DNA of 52,205 nt from Prevotellaceae bacterium (GCA_031271465.1 JAISVR010000026.1:1-52205), one strand, 5' to 3'; shown: positions 10,301 through 19,987, counted from the first letter of the stretch. Translations and numbers: made by a program. The notes: generated by a model not told the origin, from the sequence alone.

Positions 10301-10695
10301 ACCTCCGCGAGTTGGACGAACTGCGCAACTCGGTACAGAATGCCACTTACGAACAGAAAGACCCGTTGCTGATTTACAAGTTGGAGTCGTTCAAACTGTT
10401 CCAGCAAATGATAGACAATTCGAACCGCAAGGTGCTTTCTACTCTTATGCGCGGCAAGGTGCCTAACAGCGAGCCCGAACAGGTGCAACAGGCTGCCTCC
10501 GAACGCCGACAGGATTTCAGTCGTTACAAAACGCAGAAAGACAGTTTTGAACGCCACAATCCTGCCGACCCTCGCGGTCGTGATACCCGCGAACAACAGG
10601 TTACACAGCCGATTCGTGTAGAGAAAAAAGTGGGTCGCAACGACCCTTGTCCTTGCGGAAGCGGAAAGAAATACAAGAATTGCCACGGAGCGTAA
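7393..10695 (+). CDS. secA: preprotein translocase ATPase SecA
   Basis: 1100 residues, the long form usual in Bacteroidota. SecA drives unfolded preproteins through SecYEG at the inner membrane. Walker A GEGKT is at residues 193-197, and the [19 protein letters not shown] segment carries the Walker B region and preprotein cross-linking domain. NBD2 shows [10 protein letters not shown] and the arginine-rich [16 protein letters not shown] motif. The C-terminus ends in the zinc-binding SEC-C motif ([14 protein letters not shown]). It has its own promoter; a short flavin-fold gene follows 11 bp downstream. Confidence 0.98.
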   Translation: MGFNQILAKILGNKSQRDLKEIAPFIEKIKAVYPQIERLSNDELRARTLSIRQKLNDSVAEERSRIAELKANIEDTDINHREKIYNEVDKLEKTITEKLEKTLDEVLPEAFSIIKDTARRFKENEEIAVTANDFDRELAANHDFVEIDGDKAIYFNQWTAGGNTITWDMCHYDVQLIGGVVLHKGKISEMATGEGKTLVATLPVFLNALTGNGVHVVTVNDYLAKRDSEWMGPLYMFHGLRVDCIDKHQPNSDDRRQAYEADITFGTNNEFGFDYLRDNMATSPLDLVQRKHNYAIVDEVDSVLIDDARTPLIISGPIPKGEDQQFEELRPNVERLYNLQRTLATNYLTDAKRLLKSSDKKEQEEGALALFRSFKALPKNNPLIKYLSESGIRQILIKTEEFYMAENNRNMHIATDPLYFVIDEKNRTIELTDKGIDALTASSGGDAQYFILPDVGSEIAEIERSEGSTEEKQQRKDELLQRYAVKSELLHTTNQLLKAYTLFEKDVEYVVIDNKVMIVDEQTGRIMDGRRYSDGLHQAIEAKERVKVEAATQTFATITLQNYFRMYSKLAGMTGTAETEAGEFWDIYKLDVVVIPTNKPIARNDMEDRVYRTKREKYNAVIDEVVNLVSVGRPVLVGTTSVEISELLSKMLTMRKIKHQVLNAKLHQKEADIVAQAGQSGTVTIATNMAGRGTDIKLSAEVKAAGGLAIIGTERHESRRVDRQLRGRAGRQGDPGSSVFYVSLEDDLMRLFGSERIAKVMDRLGFEEGEVIEHSMISKSIERAQKKVEENNFGIRKRLLEYDDVMNSQREVIYTRRRHALMGERIGVDISNMIFDTVSDTVENNHKANDYEGFEMNMLSTFSIDSPFTEEEFNSGKLPALIDRADEAVLDNFKRRMDKLATVTAPVIKQVYEERGQQFQNIIVPISDGKRTFNISTNLEAAAKTEGKEVIKAFEKTIMLYVIDDVWKEHLRELDELRNSVQNATYEQKDPLLIYKLESFKLFQQMIDNSNRKVLSTLMRGKVPNSEPEQVQQAASERRQDFSRYKTQKDSFERHNPADPRGRDTREQQVTQPIRVEKKVGRNDPCPCGSGKKYKNCHGA

Positions 10696-10706
10696 TTAAC
10701 TTGGAA

Positions 10707-11156
10707 ATGAAGAATACAAGCGAATATCAGCAATTTATTGAGAGTTTGCCAATAGCTTACCTCACAACAATTGATGCTGCGGGAATGCTGTCGACACGCG
10801 CATTGTTGAATTTGCGTTGCAAAGCACAGTTTCCACACATGCTGCCGTTACATCAGGAAGAAGGGAATCCGCTTACTGTTTTTTTGACAACAAACACGAG
10901 TTCGGATAAGATGCAGGAAATTGCACAAAATGCCAATGCCTGTTTGTATTTCTGCAAAGAAAATTCGTTTCAAGGTCTTTTGTTGCAGGGAAAAATTGAG
11001 GCAGTTACAGACAATGCCCTGCGCCAAAAAGCCTGGATAAAAGCTTGGGAAATGTATTATCCCAAAGGTGACAGTGATTATACCCTGTTGCGGTTTTTGC
11101 CCGAAACAGTGAAAACTTATGCCAATTTCGCAGTAAACAAAGAGAATGTTTTTTAA
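10707..11156 (+). CDS. pyridoxamine 5'-phosphate oxidase-like flavin-fold protein
   Basis: About 149 residues resembling the PNPOx-like split-barrel family (general stress protein 26 type), with the typical opening IAYLTTIDAAGMLSTRAL and the middle strand VFLTTNTSSDKMQEI. Such proteins bind FMN or related cofactors; the substrate is unknown. An upstream start at 10647 would overlap secA, so ATG 10707 is chosen. It sits between secA and lgt with short gaps and may be cotranscribed with lgt. Confidence 0.75.
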   Translation: MKNTSEYQQFIESLPIAYLTTIDAAGMLSTRALLNLRCKAQFPHMLPLHQEEGNPLTVFLTTNTSSDKMQEIAQNANACLYFCKENSFQGLLLQGKIEAVTDNALRQKAWIKAWEMYYPKGDSDYTLLRFLPETVKTYANFAVNKENVF

Positions 11157-11169
11157 AAAATAAAAATTG

Positions 11170-11967
11170 ATGTTAGGATATATTACTTGGAATATCGACC
11201 CTGTGATCTTCTCCTTCGGACCTATTAGCCTGCGCTGGTACGGACTGATGTGGGGTGTGGGCTTCCTGCTGGGCTACGATTTGATTCGCCGCATTTTTAA
11301 AAACGAAAATAAACCCGACAACTGGGCGGACAAAATTTTTGTGTACATGTTTGTCGGAACCATTGTTGGGGCGCGTATAGGGCATTGTTTTTTCTACGAC
11401 TGGGCGTATTATTCCAAACATCTTTTCGAGGTGCTTTTTATTTGGCAAGGCGGATTGTCGAGCCACGGCGGAGCACTTGGCATTTTGGTAGCAATGTATC
11501 TGTTCAACCGCAGTGTAAGCAAAATGGGCTATCTGTGGATTTTCGACCGCTTGGTGATGCCTGTAGCCGTAACCGCTGTTTGCATTCGTTTCGGCAACCT
11601 GATGAACTCCGAAATTTATGGCGAAGTTACCACGCTGCCTTGGGGTTTTATCTTTGTGCGCGACGGACAAACGCTTCCCGCACATCCGACGCAGATTTAC
11701 GAAATGCTTTACTGCCTGATAGCACTGGCTGTTACTTCGTATATGTATTGGGTGAAAAAAGCGTATGAGCGGCGTGGATTGATTTTCGGCACCTGGTTGC
11801 TTATCATCTTTGTTTCGCGCTTTTTGCTCGAGTTTATCAAAAATAACCAGGAGGCTTTTGAAGACAGCATGCAGCTTAACATGGGGCAATTACTCAGCAT
11901 TCCGTTTATCGTATGGGGAATTTGGCTGCTGGTAAAATTGCCGAAAAGGAAACATGCGGACAAGTGA
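11170..11967 (+). CDS. lgt: prolipoprotein diacylglyceryl transferase
   Basis: 265 residues, about seven transmembrane helices. It transfers diacylglycerol from phosphatidylglycerol to the lipobox cysteine of prolipoproteins in the inner membrane. Family motifs visible are WQGGLSSHGGALG, RFGNLMNSEIYGE and HPTQIYE. The ATG at 11170 is preferred to the TTG at 11167. Substrates in this window include the lipoproteins at 22097, 22659 and 47706. Confidence 0.96.
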   Translation: MLGYITWNIDPVIFSFGPISLRWYGLMWGVGFLLGYDLIRRIFKNENKPDNWADKIFVYMFVGTIVGARIGHCFFYDWAYYSKHLFEVLFIWQGGLSSHGGALGILVAMYLFNRSVSKMGYLWIFDRLVMPVAVTAVCIRFGNLMNSEIYGEVTTLPWGFIFVRDGQTLPAHPTQIYEMLYCLIALAVTSYMYWVKKAYERRGLIFGTWLLIIFVSRFLLEFIKNNQEAFEDSMQLNMGQLLSIPFIVWGIWLLVKLPKRKHADK

Positions 11968-12108
11968 GCCCGTCGTTCCGACCGTAGCGGAGGAATTGAA
12001 TAAAACCAACAGAGAGAGCGAAATATTCTTTTTATGCGATGTTTCAACTTCGCTCGACATGATGAATAACTTAACTTTATAATCTTTCAACTTTACAAAC
12101 TAACCGAT

Positions 12109-13299
12109 ATGATACGCACAAAACTACTTACCGAGGATACTTATTATGTGGGTGTAAACGACCGTCACACACAGTTGTTCGAAAATATGCACTCCATTCC
12201 ATACGGGGTATCGTACAATTCGTATCTGATTTTGGACGAAAAAACTGCACTTATCGACACGATGGAAATTTCTTTTTCCGAAATCTTTATTGAGAAAATT
12301 CAAACCGTGTTGCAGGGGCGCAAACTCGATTATTTAGTTATCAACCACATGGAGCCCGACCATTCGGGCAGTATCAAGCAAATTCGCCGCATTTTTCCTG
12401 AAATAAAAATTGTGGGTAATATTAAGACTTTCGACATGGTGAATGGATTTTACGGCATTAGCGATAATCTCCACGAAGTGAAAGATGGCGATACGCTCTC
12501 GCTTGGGCGACACACGCTCCAATTTCACCTCACACCGATGGTACACTGGGTAGAAACCATGATGACCTACGACCTGCATACGCGTACCTTGTTTTCGGGC
12601 GATGCTTTCGGGTCGTTTCGTGCGCTCGACGGCGGAGTGCTCGACACGGAACTGCGCGTGGAGGATTTCTGGGAAGAAATGCGCCGCTATTATTCCAACA
12701 TTGTGGGTAAATACGGTAGTCCGGTGCAAAAGGCTATCGGGAAACTTGCCGGCATACCTATTGACCTTATTTGCGCTACCCACGGACCGGTGTGGAAAGA
12801 ACATATAGCCGAAGTTATCGATATGTACGACCGCATGAGCCGTTATGAAGGAGAAGCGGGCGTGGTTATTGCCTACGCTTCGATGTATGGCAATACCGGA
12901 CAAATGGCGGAAGTGCTGGCGGGATATTTGAGCGATTACGGGGTGCGAAATATTGTTGTGCACAATCTTTCGCGCAGCAACGCTTCGTATGTTATCAGCG
13001 ATATTTTTAAGTACAAAGCCCTTGTGCTGGGCTGCCCTACCTATAATGCCGAACTTTATCCCGAAATGGCTTCGCTGCTGATGAGGATTGAAACTCGCGG
13101 CATCAAAAACCGCATTTACGGCTGTTTCGGGTCGTACTCGTGGGTAGGCGTGGCAGTAAAACAACTGCAAGCTTTCGGCGAAAAAATGGCTTGGGATACC
13201 TGCACCCCAAGCCCCGAACAAAAGCAGGCTCTCAAACCCGAACGATATGCCGAACTGGCTGCCTTGGCAAAAGAAATTGCCGGAAAGTTGAATGGATAA
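12109..13299 (+). CDS. flavodiiron protein (A-type flavoprotein, O2/NO reductase)
   Basis: 396 residues. The N-terminal metallo-beta-lactamase-like domain carries the diiron ligands His80-x-Glu82-x-Asp84-His85 (NHMEPDHSGS), with further ligands in HWVETMMTYD, SGDAFGSF and THGPVW. The C-terminal flavodoxin domain (from about residue 253, YASMYGNTGQMAEVLA) binds FMN. These cytoplasmic enzymes reduce O2 to water or NO to N2O in anaerobes. No rubredoxin gene is adjacent. A strong terminator follows. Confidence 0.95.
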   Translation: MIRTKLLTEDTYYVGVNDRHTQLFENMHSIPYGVSYNSYLILDEKTALIDTMEISFSEIFIEKIQTVLQGRKLDYLVINHMEPDHSGSIKQIRRIFPEIKIVGNIKTFDMVNGFYGISDNLHEVKDGDTLSLGRHTLQFHLTPMVHWVETMMTYDLHTRTLFSGDAFGSFRALDGGVLDTELRVEDFWEEMRRYYSNIVGKYGSPVQKAIGKLAGIPIDLICATHGPVWKEHIAEVIDMYDRMSRYEGEAGVVIAYASMYGNTGQMAEVLAGYLSDYGVRNIVVHNLSRSNASYVISDIFKYKALVLGCPTYNAELYPEMASLLMRIETRGIKNRIYGCFGSYSWVGVAVKQLQAFGEKMAWDTCTPSPEQKQALKPERYAELAALAKEIAGKLNG

Positions 13300-13387
13300 T
13301 CGGGATGTAATTTGATAAAAATTGTTGTATATTTTCAAGCGAAGCGAAAAAACGAAAATATATTTTCATATATGCAAAAAAAAATCT

Positions 13388-13432
13388 CCGTTGCTACACA
13401 ATATAATTGTGCGACAACGGGGTATTTTTTTT
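13388..13432 (+). terminator. intrinsic terminator after flavodiiron protein
   Basis: CCGTTG/CAACGG outer stem and CACAAT/ATTGTG inner stem (13388-13420), followed by a run of T to 13432. Confidence 0.85.
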
Positions 13433-13481
13433 ATCTCTCAAAAAATGAGTAATATTGCATCTTATAAATTTACACAATAGA

Positions 13482-14048
13482 ATGCCTCATAAAGAATTAG
13501 TAAAACTGATTGCCGACGAAAAGCCGGATGCTGCCCGAAATCTTTTTCTTGAAATCGTAAAACAAAAGAAGCTGTACCGGAACGCTTTTGCTTATTGGGA
13601 TATTAAACCTCACAATGATTACAAACAGTCTATCTTAGACAATGCTTTTCTGTCTTTTTATCAAAAAGTTCAATATAAAAACATTGCTAATATTGACAAT
13701 GAATATGTATTTCGAGGAGCAATAGTAAACACATTGAAAGAGAGCGGACGAAAAGTTTACCTTAAAGAACAAATGCGTACAGAATATTCGGAATTCTTTC
13801 CCGAAATCCCTTTTGACCCCGAAAATGATTTACTAAAAGAAGATAAAATAGAATTAGTTCTTCGATGTTTGAATAATATGGGGGAAAAATGTCAAAAAAT
13901 AATTCGGTATAAACATCTTTACAATTATTCGCACGAAGAAATTGTAGAAGAAAATATGGATATAAAAGATATTATATCGTCGCGAGTAAAACTTGCGAAT
14001 TGTATGAATGAATTAAGAAAAATGGTTTTTAAAGAGTATAAGAAATGA
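13482..14048 (+). CDS. RNA polymerase sigma-70-like factor
   Basis: 188 residues from the ATG at 13482; the TTG at 13455 is less likely. Region 2-like segment around YKQSILDNAFLSFYQKVQYKN, and region 4-like helix-turn-helix around LVLRCLNNMGEKCQKIIRYKHLYNYSHEEIVEE. It looks like a divergent ECF/sigma-70-like regulator as found next to membrane anti-sigma genes in Bacteroidota. It overlaps the next gene by 4 bp (ATGA), implying translational coupling. Family assignment is by pattern only. Confidence 0.65.
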   Translation: MPHKELVKLIADEKPDAARNLFLEIVKQKKLYRNAFAYWDIKPHNDYKQSILDNAFLSFYQKVQYKNIANIDNEYVFRGAIVNTLKESGRKVYLKEQMRTEYSEFFPEIPFDPENDLLKEDKIELVLRCLNNMGEKCQKIIRYKHLYNYSHEEIVEENMDIKDIISSRVKLANCMNELRKMVFKEYKK

Positions 14049-14836
14049 TTAGTAATAACGAATTAATTGAAAAATATTTCGATAAAAGTTTGACGGCAGA
14101 GGAAAAAATCTTGTTCAAACAAAAATACGAAACAGAACCTGAATTTAAGGAAGCATTTGAACAGCAAATGCAAATTGTTTTTGCTTTAAAAGCTTCCGGT
14201 TTTCTGAATACAGAACCAATTCCTCAGGCAAAGAAAACTTGGTTGTATGTCAGTATGTCTGTTGCAGCGGTGGCAATAGTCTTATTGATAATAGGAATTT
14301 CGGTTTTGATTCGACAAATTAATGAACGAGATTTGGAAATTGTAAAATTGCAAAAAATAAAATCGGTAACAACAATCGTGGACAACGGTCGTGGACAAAA
14401 AGCAGTAAAAGGACAACACATAATAGTGCAAGATCAAGATTCGTTGCAAAAGATTAATAAGACAGATACACACATATCAAATGCACAAACAACTGATATC
14501 CCTGTGCTTTTAGCATTAAATAAATCATCGGATATTAAACGCGCCAAAAAAGGAGCAGGAGGAGATTTTGGCTTTGAAGCTTCGAAAAATCGTATGGACC
14601 CGAACCATACAATTATTAAATGGACTTCAATCGACCAACAAGGAAAAATATTTTTATATCGGCTAACAGAACAAGGTGAACAGAAAACACACAACGATTT
14701 TCCCAAATCTGATGAGAATTTGAAATCCGGTTCAATAACCTTAACAGGATTAGAAAGAAATAGCTGTTATGTATTTATGATAAGGTTAGATGAAACAGGA
14801 GAAGACTATAAATTCTTTTTTATTACCCAACAATAA
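14045..14836 (+). CDS. single-pass membrane protein, putative anti-sigma factor
   Basis: 263 residues with a charged cytoplasmic N-terminus (about 1-58, YFDKSLTAEEKILFKQKYE), one transmembrane helix (about 60-88) and an external domain ending in a fibronectin-like strand pattern (ITLTGLERNSCYVFMIRLDE). Starting inside the sigma-like gene and preceding a secreted protease by 3 bp, it fits an inner-membrane anti-sigma factor that senses the periplasm. No HCC zinc motif is seen, so function rests on context and topology. Confidence 0.55.
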   Translation: MISNNELIEKYFDKSLTAEEKILFKQKYETEPEFKEAFEQQMQIVFALKASGFLNTEPIPQAKKTWLYVSMSVAAVAIVLLIIGISVLIRQINERDLEIVKLQKIKSVTTIVDNGRGQKAVKGQHIIVQDQDSLQKINKTDTHISNAQTTDIPVLLALNKSSDIKRAKKGAGGDFGFEASKNRMDPNHTIIKWTSIDQQGKIFLYRLTEQGEQKTHNDFPKSDENLKSGSITLTGLERNSCYVFMIRLDETGEDYKFFFITQQ

Positions 14837-14839
14837 TTT

Positions 14840-17308
14840 ATGATAAAAAAGCTTCTCATTCTATTACTCCTGTTTGTTTCAATAGAAAATTTTGCCCAGG
14901 AAGCTAAATTTTTACGGGAAGCCGAACAATTGTATCAGCAAAAAAAATACGAAACTCTTATCCGGTTGTTAGAAAATAACTCGCGCGCAATAAAATATTT
15001 GACTATAGACGACCTTGTCATTTTTTGGGTTTATTTATCGCAGGGGTATTTAAATGTAGATGAACCCATATTAGCAGAAAGAGCTCTCCTTTACAGAAAA
15101 AAACTGACAGAACAACTTTACGGTAAAAATCACATATCGTATATTCACACGATATATGATATGGGGCGTTTTTATTTTGCACAAAGAAGATATGCCGAAG
15201 CCGTTCAATATTTGGAAGAAACAGAAAATAATCCCAATCCACTTACGGCAGAACAATATGCTTCGCTGTTATACAGTTTGGCAGTTTCGTATGATGTCTT
15301 GGGCGAATTAACAGTGTCTGACGAATTCTACTCGGAAGCATTTAAGATATATAGAGATGTATTAACAGAGAATGACTCTAATTATTTAAGGTTTGTTGTA
15401 GATTATGCAACTTTTTGCGACAAAACTTTCCAAAATCAAAAGGCTAAAGATTTATTTGAAAAAGCCAAAGAGCTTGCACTAAAACAACCTAAAGACTATC
15501 CTTCAACCGCCTATATAGCCAACAGGGTTGCTCAATATTATTTTAATCAGGGATTTTATACTAAGGCTGACGATTTCTTTAACATGTCATACGAATTGAC
15601 AATGAAAGATTCAATCTATTCCTATGCAAGAATGACAGAATTTTTTGCTTTGGCTCAATACTACAATTGGAATAAAGATTACAGCAAAGCTCGAACATTG
15701 GCTTTATTGTTAAATGATTATTATAAACCTCAGATGGAAAAAAACGCTTTGCTGCTCAGTGAAGCAAGCCGGGAATCGTTTTGGATTTCCATTGAGCCTG
15801 TATTTTCAATTATATTTTCAATAGCACGAAATTGTCCCACAGATAGTGTATTAGCCGATATTTGTTACAATAATCAGTTGGTCAACAAAGCCAACTTACT
15901 GTATTCTGTTTTAAAGATGAAAGATATTGTTCAAAAATCCGGAAATATTGAATTGAAGAACTTATATCAAACAATTCGACAGACAGAGCAGGAATTTGTC
16001 CAATTATCAGATAGTATTGCTCTACAAGAAACATATCAAAAATTTGTTGAATCATATAGTGATTTCAATCAAAAATTACAACCTTATTTATCTTCACAAA
16101 AAGAAGATATTGTTTCGTGGCAGGATATTCAAAAACAGTTAAAACCTGACGAGGCTGCCATTGAGTTTGTTTGTTTTAACGAACTGGATGCTAATGGGAA
16201 AAACAATTTTGTTTATATGGCTCTATTGATTCAAAAAGATTGGAATTGCCCCAAGATAGTACCTCTTTGCGAAGAAAATGAACTACTCCGGACTATGAGT
16301 AAGTATTCTTTCAAAAATTTAAAAAGTGTGGGAGCATTATATAACTCAAATGAATTATACAACCTTTTATGGGAACCTGTCAAAAAACATTTATCTGATA
16401 ATGTGAAAAATGTATATTATAGTACTTCGAGTTTTCTTGACATACTTTCATTTCAAAATATTTCTAAAGCAGGTAAAAACCGACTTTACGAATCATACAC
16501 TAATATGTATCGGCTATCGTCCACGCGCGAACTGGTTCAAGGCTCTTTAAACAATGTTCTTGACGCACAGCAGGCTGTCATATTTGGTCAAATAAACTAT
16601 GATTCGGATAAGAACTACACAAACTCACAAAGCAAATCAACAGTGTGTCGAGAACCATTTGATACTATAGAAGATAAAAATGAAATCAATGCTATTGTAA
16701 ACATCTGTAATAATACCGGATTGTCTTACGCAACATACCTTGGAAATGAAGCTACCGAAGAAGTATTGAAATCTTTAAACGGGAGAACTGTGTCGTTACT
16801 ACATATTTCTGCACACGGAGCATATATCCACCTTGATGACTTCGAAAAATGCCCCTGGTTGAATCAAAATAAAGAAATACAGGAAGATTATCCGATGCAG
16901 AGATCTCTTTTGGCTTTTGCGGGAGCGAATAAATATTGGCTTACCGGTGATAAGCCTGCCAATACGATGAATGATGGCATTCTGTCTGCCCAGGAAATAT
17001 CCAAACTGGATTTTTCAGGATTGGATTTGGTTGTATTATCAGCCTGTCAATCTGCTTTAGGTGATATCAACAGTAATGAAGGTATACTTGGTTTGGCGCG
17101 TGCATTTAAATTAGCTGGAGCGAAAACGCTTATTCTAAGCCTGTGGGATGTTCCGCAGCAAGCTACCGGAATATTTATGTCCCATTTCTATAAAGCGTTG
17201 TTAACTGATAAAAAAGGTAAGCATGATGCATTTAAATATGCTCAAAAGCAAATGCAAGATAGTGATTATAGTATAGAAGACTGGGGGGGATTTATCATGA
17301 TTGACTAA
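14840..17308 (+). CDS. secreted TPR-CHAT domain protease-like protein
   Basis: 822 residues with a signal peptide (KKLLILLLLFVSIENFAQ, about 1-20), TPR-like helical repeats over roughly 25-400, a helical linker, and a C-terminal CHAT domain (caspase-HetF associated with TPRs). The catalytic dyad is visible: His659 in HISAHGAY and Cys736 in VVLSACQSALGD, followed by EGILGLARAFKLAGAKTLILSLWDV. CHAT proteins are cysteine peptidases of clan CD; most characterised ones are cytoplasmic, so the signal peptide is notable. It is the third gene of a coupled sigma/anti-sigma operon, closed by a strong terminator. Confidence 0.85.
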   Translation: MIKKLLILLLLFVSIENFAQEAKFLREAEQLYQQKKYETLIRLLENNSRAIKYLTIDDLVIFWVYLSQGYLNVDEPILAERALLYRKKLTEQLYGKNHISYIHTIYDMGRFYFAQRRYAEAVQYLEETENNPNPLTAEQYASLLYSLAVSYDVLGELTVSDEFYSEAFKIYRDVLTENDSNYLRFVVDYATFCDKTFQNQKAKDLFEKAKELALKQPKDYPSTAYIANRVAQYYFNQGFYTKADDFFNMSYELTMKDSIYSYARMTEFFALAQYYNWNKDYSKARTLALLLNDYYKPQMEKNALLLSEASRESFWISIEPVFSIIFSIARNCPTDSVLADICYNNQLVNKANLLYSVLKMKDIVQKSGNIELKNLYQTIRQTEQEFVQLSDSIALQETYQKFVESYSDFNQKLQPYLSSQKEDIVSWQDIQKQLKPDEAAIEFVCFNELDANGKNNFVYMALLIQKDWNCPKIVPLCEENELLRTMSKYSFKNLKSVGALYNSNELYNLLWEPVKKHLSDNVKNVYYSTSSFLDILSFQNISKAGKNRLYESYTNMYRLSSTRELVQGSLNNVLDAQQAVIFGQINYDSDKNYTNSQSKSTVCREPFDTIEDKNEINAIVNICNNTGLSYATYLGNEATEEVLKSLNGRTVSLLHISAHGAYIHLDDFEKCPWLNQNKEIQEDYPMQRSLLAFAGANKYWLTGDKPANTMNDGILSAQEISKLDFSGLDLVVLSACQSALGDINSNEGILGLARAFKLAGAKTLILSLWDVPQQATGIFMSHFYKALLTDKKGKHDAFKYAQKQMQDSDYSIEDWGGFIMID

Positions 17309-17331
17309 ATAACAGTATTATACCCGTCAAC

Positions 17332-17371
17332 AAAAAACAGATGCCTGAAAATTTTCAGGCATCTGTTTTTT
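17332..17371 (+). terminator. perfect 20-bp-arm terminator after CHAT operon
   Basis: 17332-17351 and 17352-17371 are exact reverse complements with no spacer (core CAGATGCCTGAAAA). The arm ends in six T, followed by GCTTTTTT. Confidence 0.85.
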
Positions 17372-17575
17372 GCTTTTTTAACAATTAAAACATTAACGCA
17401 TTTAAATATCATGACATCTATACTGTAAAACGCCCTTTAAAATTTTGAACTTAGAGAAAACAACCCATATCTGTATGTGAAATATATCTTTAAAAATAAA
17501 AAATTAAGTCTATGTTTTTTTATTTTTTTCAATGAAATAATACAAATGTCAAAAAAAAGCGGACAAAGGTTTAAA

Positions 17576-17583
17576 TACATTTG
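17576..17583 (+). promoter_or_regulatory. promoter -7 element for HTH gene
   Basis: TACATTTG matches TAnnTTTG, 45 bp upstream of the ATG at 17629. Confidence 0.45.
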
Positions 17584-17628
17584 CAGCCTTACTTCATAAA
17601 GTTTAATAAATCAACTAAACTATACATA

Positions 17629-17961
17629 ATGAGTAAAGAACACATACATATAGGCAATCTAATAAAAAAGAAGCTACAAGAGTTAGGCTACAACGAACCT
17701 TGGTTAGCCAACAAAATTCATCAGAGCAGAGGTAATATTAATCATATATTGAAACAACAGTTTATAAAATTAGACACTTTAAGCAAAATTTCAAAAGCTC
17801 TCGAATACGATTTTATAGCCGAATATTCAAACAATAGAATTTACAATACAGATGATAACAAACATATACTAATGATAGAAGTTGATAATGACAAATTATC
17901 CGAATTAAAAAACGATTGTAATTGTAAAATAATTGGACATCGCTCTATTAACAATGAATAA
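17629..17961 (+). CDS. small helix-turn-helix (XRE-like) regulator
   Basis: About 110 residues. The segment IGNLIKKKLQELGYNEPWLANKIHQSRGNINHILKQQFIKLDTLSKISKALEYDF reads as a Cro/C1-type HTH fold. The rest is short and polar. The upstream ATG-like start at 17581 is inside the promoter region, so 17629 is used. It is monocistronic and is followed by a repeat block. Target unknown. Confidence 0.65.
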   Translation: MSKEHIHIGNLIKKKLQELGYNEPWLANKIHQSRGNINHILKQQFIKLDTLSKISKALEYDFIAEYSNNRIYNTDDNKHILMIEVDNDKLSELKNDCNCKIIGHRSINNE

Positions 17962-18180
17962 GCCTGCACCGAACTCCGGTTCGCTCGTCCTTTTTTACAA
18001 CCCCTCGACTTTCGGGCACTCCCTTTACAACAGGGGAGAATTATGTACAAACCACCCTGTTGTACAACCACAATGCTTGTGCAACAGCTCTCCCCTTATT
18101 TAAGGGAGTACCCCAATGGGGGAGAGGGGTTAATATATAAAAAAGGGGACAAGCGAAGCGGAGGGGTTATAAAAGAATTA
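17962..18180. repeat. composite interspersed repeat, copy 1
   Basis: Contains CGCTCGTCC..., ACCCCT, a CTGTTGTACAA-x2-ACAATGCTTGTGCAACA module near 18056-18086, then GGGAGTACCCC and GACAAGCGAAGCGGAGGGGTTA near 18150-18172. The same modules, in the same order with inverted flanks, recur at 48945-49240. No coding function is evident. Confidence 0.7.
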
Positions 18181-18221
18181 CAAGCAATTTTAAGAAACAA
18201 CATTACTAATACTGTATCACT

Positions 18222-19475
18222 ATGAAAAAAACAATTTTCTTCCTATTGGCAGCCCTAAGCACAACAGGCGTATGGGCGCAAGAACTAACAAAAATCCCCG
18301 AACACCCAAGTTCCAACAATTCAATAAAATTCTTTGGGAAAATTAAATCCGTAAAAGAAACAGGCTACGATGTGGTAGAAAAATTCGGTGAAATCTCCAA
18401 AGGGAAAGTACGCTACACAAAAGCATACAAATGTGATGCTAAGAAACATTTAACGGAGTATGATTATGACAATACAAAAACAATTATAAAATACGATGAA
18501 AAAGGCAGGAAAACAGAAAAAAGCACCTATACCAATGAAAACTTAGATTCTACCATTGTATGGAAATACGATAAAAAAGGTAATGTAACGGAACGAAGCA
18601 GTTACGGTGCAGATAAAGTTTTGTTTGCTAAAATCAAATGGAAATACAATGACAAAGGCATGTGGATTGAAGAAGGCAGATACGATTCGCTGGGCAACAC
18701 AGTTTTAAAGGAAATAAGAGATTATGATGCACAAGGGTATTATACAGAACATTCGTTGTATAAAGATGGCAAATTGGAATGGAAATGTACACATAAACTT
18801 GATAGCAAGGGAAATCAAGTAGAAAATGTACGAATAATTTATCACGAGGATTACGGTTACGGGGATAGGGATACATTATGGATTCGCCAATTTAAGTATG
18901 ATGAATTTGGTAATATGGTAGAATTTGATGAAGAAGATCAAAGGGACTTAACCTACAGGAAACAATTTTTGAAATACAATAAAGATGAGATTTTGATTGA
19001 GTATAAAGATTTTGAAAAAACAGCAGGTCCCTCTTACCATAATTATTTTCAATACCGCAATTCAAATGGAGACCTGCAATTGAAATATGGTGTTGATTCA
19101 TATCCACATTCTACAGTTTGGTGGTGCAGAAAATACGATGAAAAAGGAAACTTGATAGAATATTTGCAAAAAGAAATAGAATATTTGCAATATGATGCAG
19201 TTTCTGAAGATGAATTTATTATTGTTGAGGGGGGATTTATAAGTCCTATAGCAGCAGATGAAGATAGACACAATAGATATACATACAACGAAGAAGTGGC
19301 AAAACAAATAGAACAGGAAATTAAAAGCATAACGGAGTTTGACAGTAAAACCGAATATGTTTACATTTTCGACCGGCACGGCAACTGGATAACAAAAACG
19401 ACCTACGAGCAACAGCAAAACTCGCTGCCGGTCTGCACAGGAATTACCGAGCGCGAAATAGAATACTACGAATAA
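18222..19475 (+). CDS. secreted YD/RHS-like repeat protein
   Basis: 417 residues with a signal peptide (KKTIFFLLAALSTTGVWAQ). The body is a run of short repeats with the pattern W/F-K-Y-(D/N)-x-K-G-x2-x-E, for example WKYDKKGNVTERSSYG and WKYNDKGMWIEEGRYD, resembling the YD-repeat strands of RHS/wall-associated proteins. No toxin C-terminus or T9SS tail is recognised. A shorter relative with similar repeats is at 24473. Function unknown. Confidence 0.65.
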   Translation: MKKTIFFLLAALSTTGVWAQELTKIPEHPSSNNSIKFFGKIKSVKETGYDVVEKFGEISKGKVRYTKAYKCDAKKHLTEYDYDNTKTIIKYDEKGRKTEKSTYTNENLDSTIVWKYDKKGNVTERSSYGADKVLFAKIKWKYNDKGMWIEEGRYDSLGNTVLKEIRDYDAQGYYTEHSLYKDGKLEWKCTHKLDSKGNQVENVRIIYHEDYGYGDRDTLWIRQFKYDEFGNMVEFDEEDQRDLTYRKQFLKYNKDEILIEYKDFEKTAGPSYHNYFQYRNSNGDLQLKYGVDSYPHSTVWWCRKYDEKGNLIEYLQKEIEYLQYDAVSEDEFIIVEGGFISPIAADEDRHNRYTYNEEVAKQIEQEIKSITEFDSKTEYVYIFDRHGNWITKTTYEQQQNSLPVCTGITEREIEYYE

Positions 19476-19496
19476 TAACCTTGAAACGATAAATTG

Positions 19497-19731
19497 AATT
19501 GCTTCGTACCTCGCAATAACAGATAGGGTTTCGCGTCATTGCGAGGAGGAACGACGAAGCAATCTCAGCACAAGAATGAATTGCTTCGTACCTCGCAATG
19601 ACGGATAGGGTTTCGCATCATTGCAAGCGACAGTGAAGCAATCTAACTCTAAACGATAAATAGGATTGCTTCGTACCTCGCAATGACGGATAGGATTGCG
19701 CGTCATTGCGAGCGATAGCGAAGCAATCTAA
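19497..19731. repeat. three tandem copies of the CATTGCGAG/GCAATCT hairpin repeat
   Basis: Units begin ATTGCTTCGTACCTCGCAAT at 19498, 19580 and 19665 (82 and 85 bp apart). Each ends with a GTCATTGCGAG...GAAGCAATCT half that is inverted relative to its start, so each unit folds on itself. Related single or paired copies lie at 24291, 25293, 47569 and 51274. Confidence 0.8.
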
Positions 19732-19747
19732 CCTTAAAACGATAAAT

Positions 19748-19987
19748 ATGGAAAAGGAAATAGTAGCAGGAATTATAGCGGCAGTTCTCCTGTATTGGTT
19801 TTTCAAGCCCAAGAAGAGGAAAAAATATCAGTGTAGCAATTGTGATTATAAAACAACGGGCACACACAATACCTGTCCGAAATGCGGTTGCGAGTTTACA
19901 TTTGTTCACTGCACCCACTGTGGTTATACTTCATCTAAACAGCAGTATAGTGAAAATAGCAACAAATGCCCTAACTGTAACAGATAA
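19748..19987 (+). CDS. small membrane-anchored zinc-ribbon protein
   Basis: 79 residues. One N-terminal helix (VAGIIAAVLLYWFF) followed by a basic stretch and paired CxxC knuckles: CSNC...CPKC, CTHC...CPNC. This is the pattern of a double zinc ribbon. The earlier start at 19706 lies in the repeat array, so ATG 19748 is used. Function unknown. Confidence 0.55.
   Translation: MEKEIVAGIIAAVLLYWFFKPKKRKKYQCSNCDYKTTGTHNTCPKCGCEFTFVHCTHCGYTSSKQQYSENSNKCPNCNR

Noticed and set aside
18043-18225. 60-residue ORF before the YD-repeat gene
   Set aside because: Entirely within the composite interspersed repeat.
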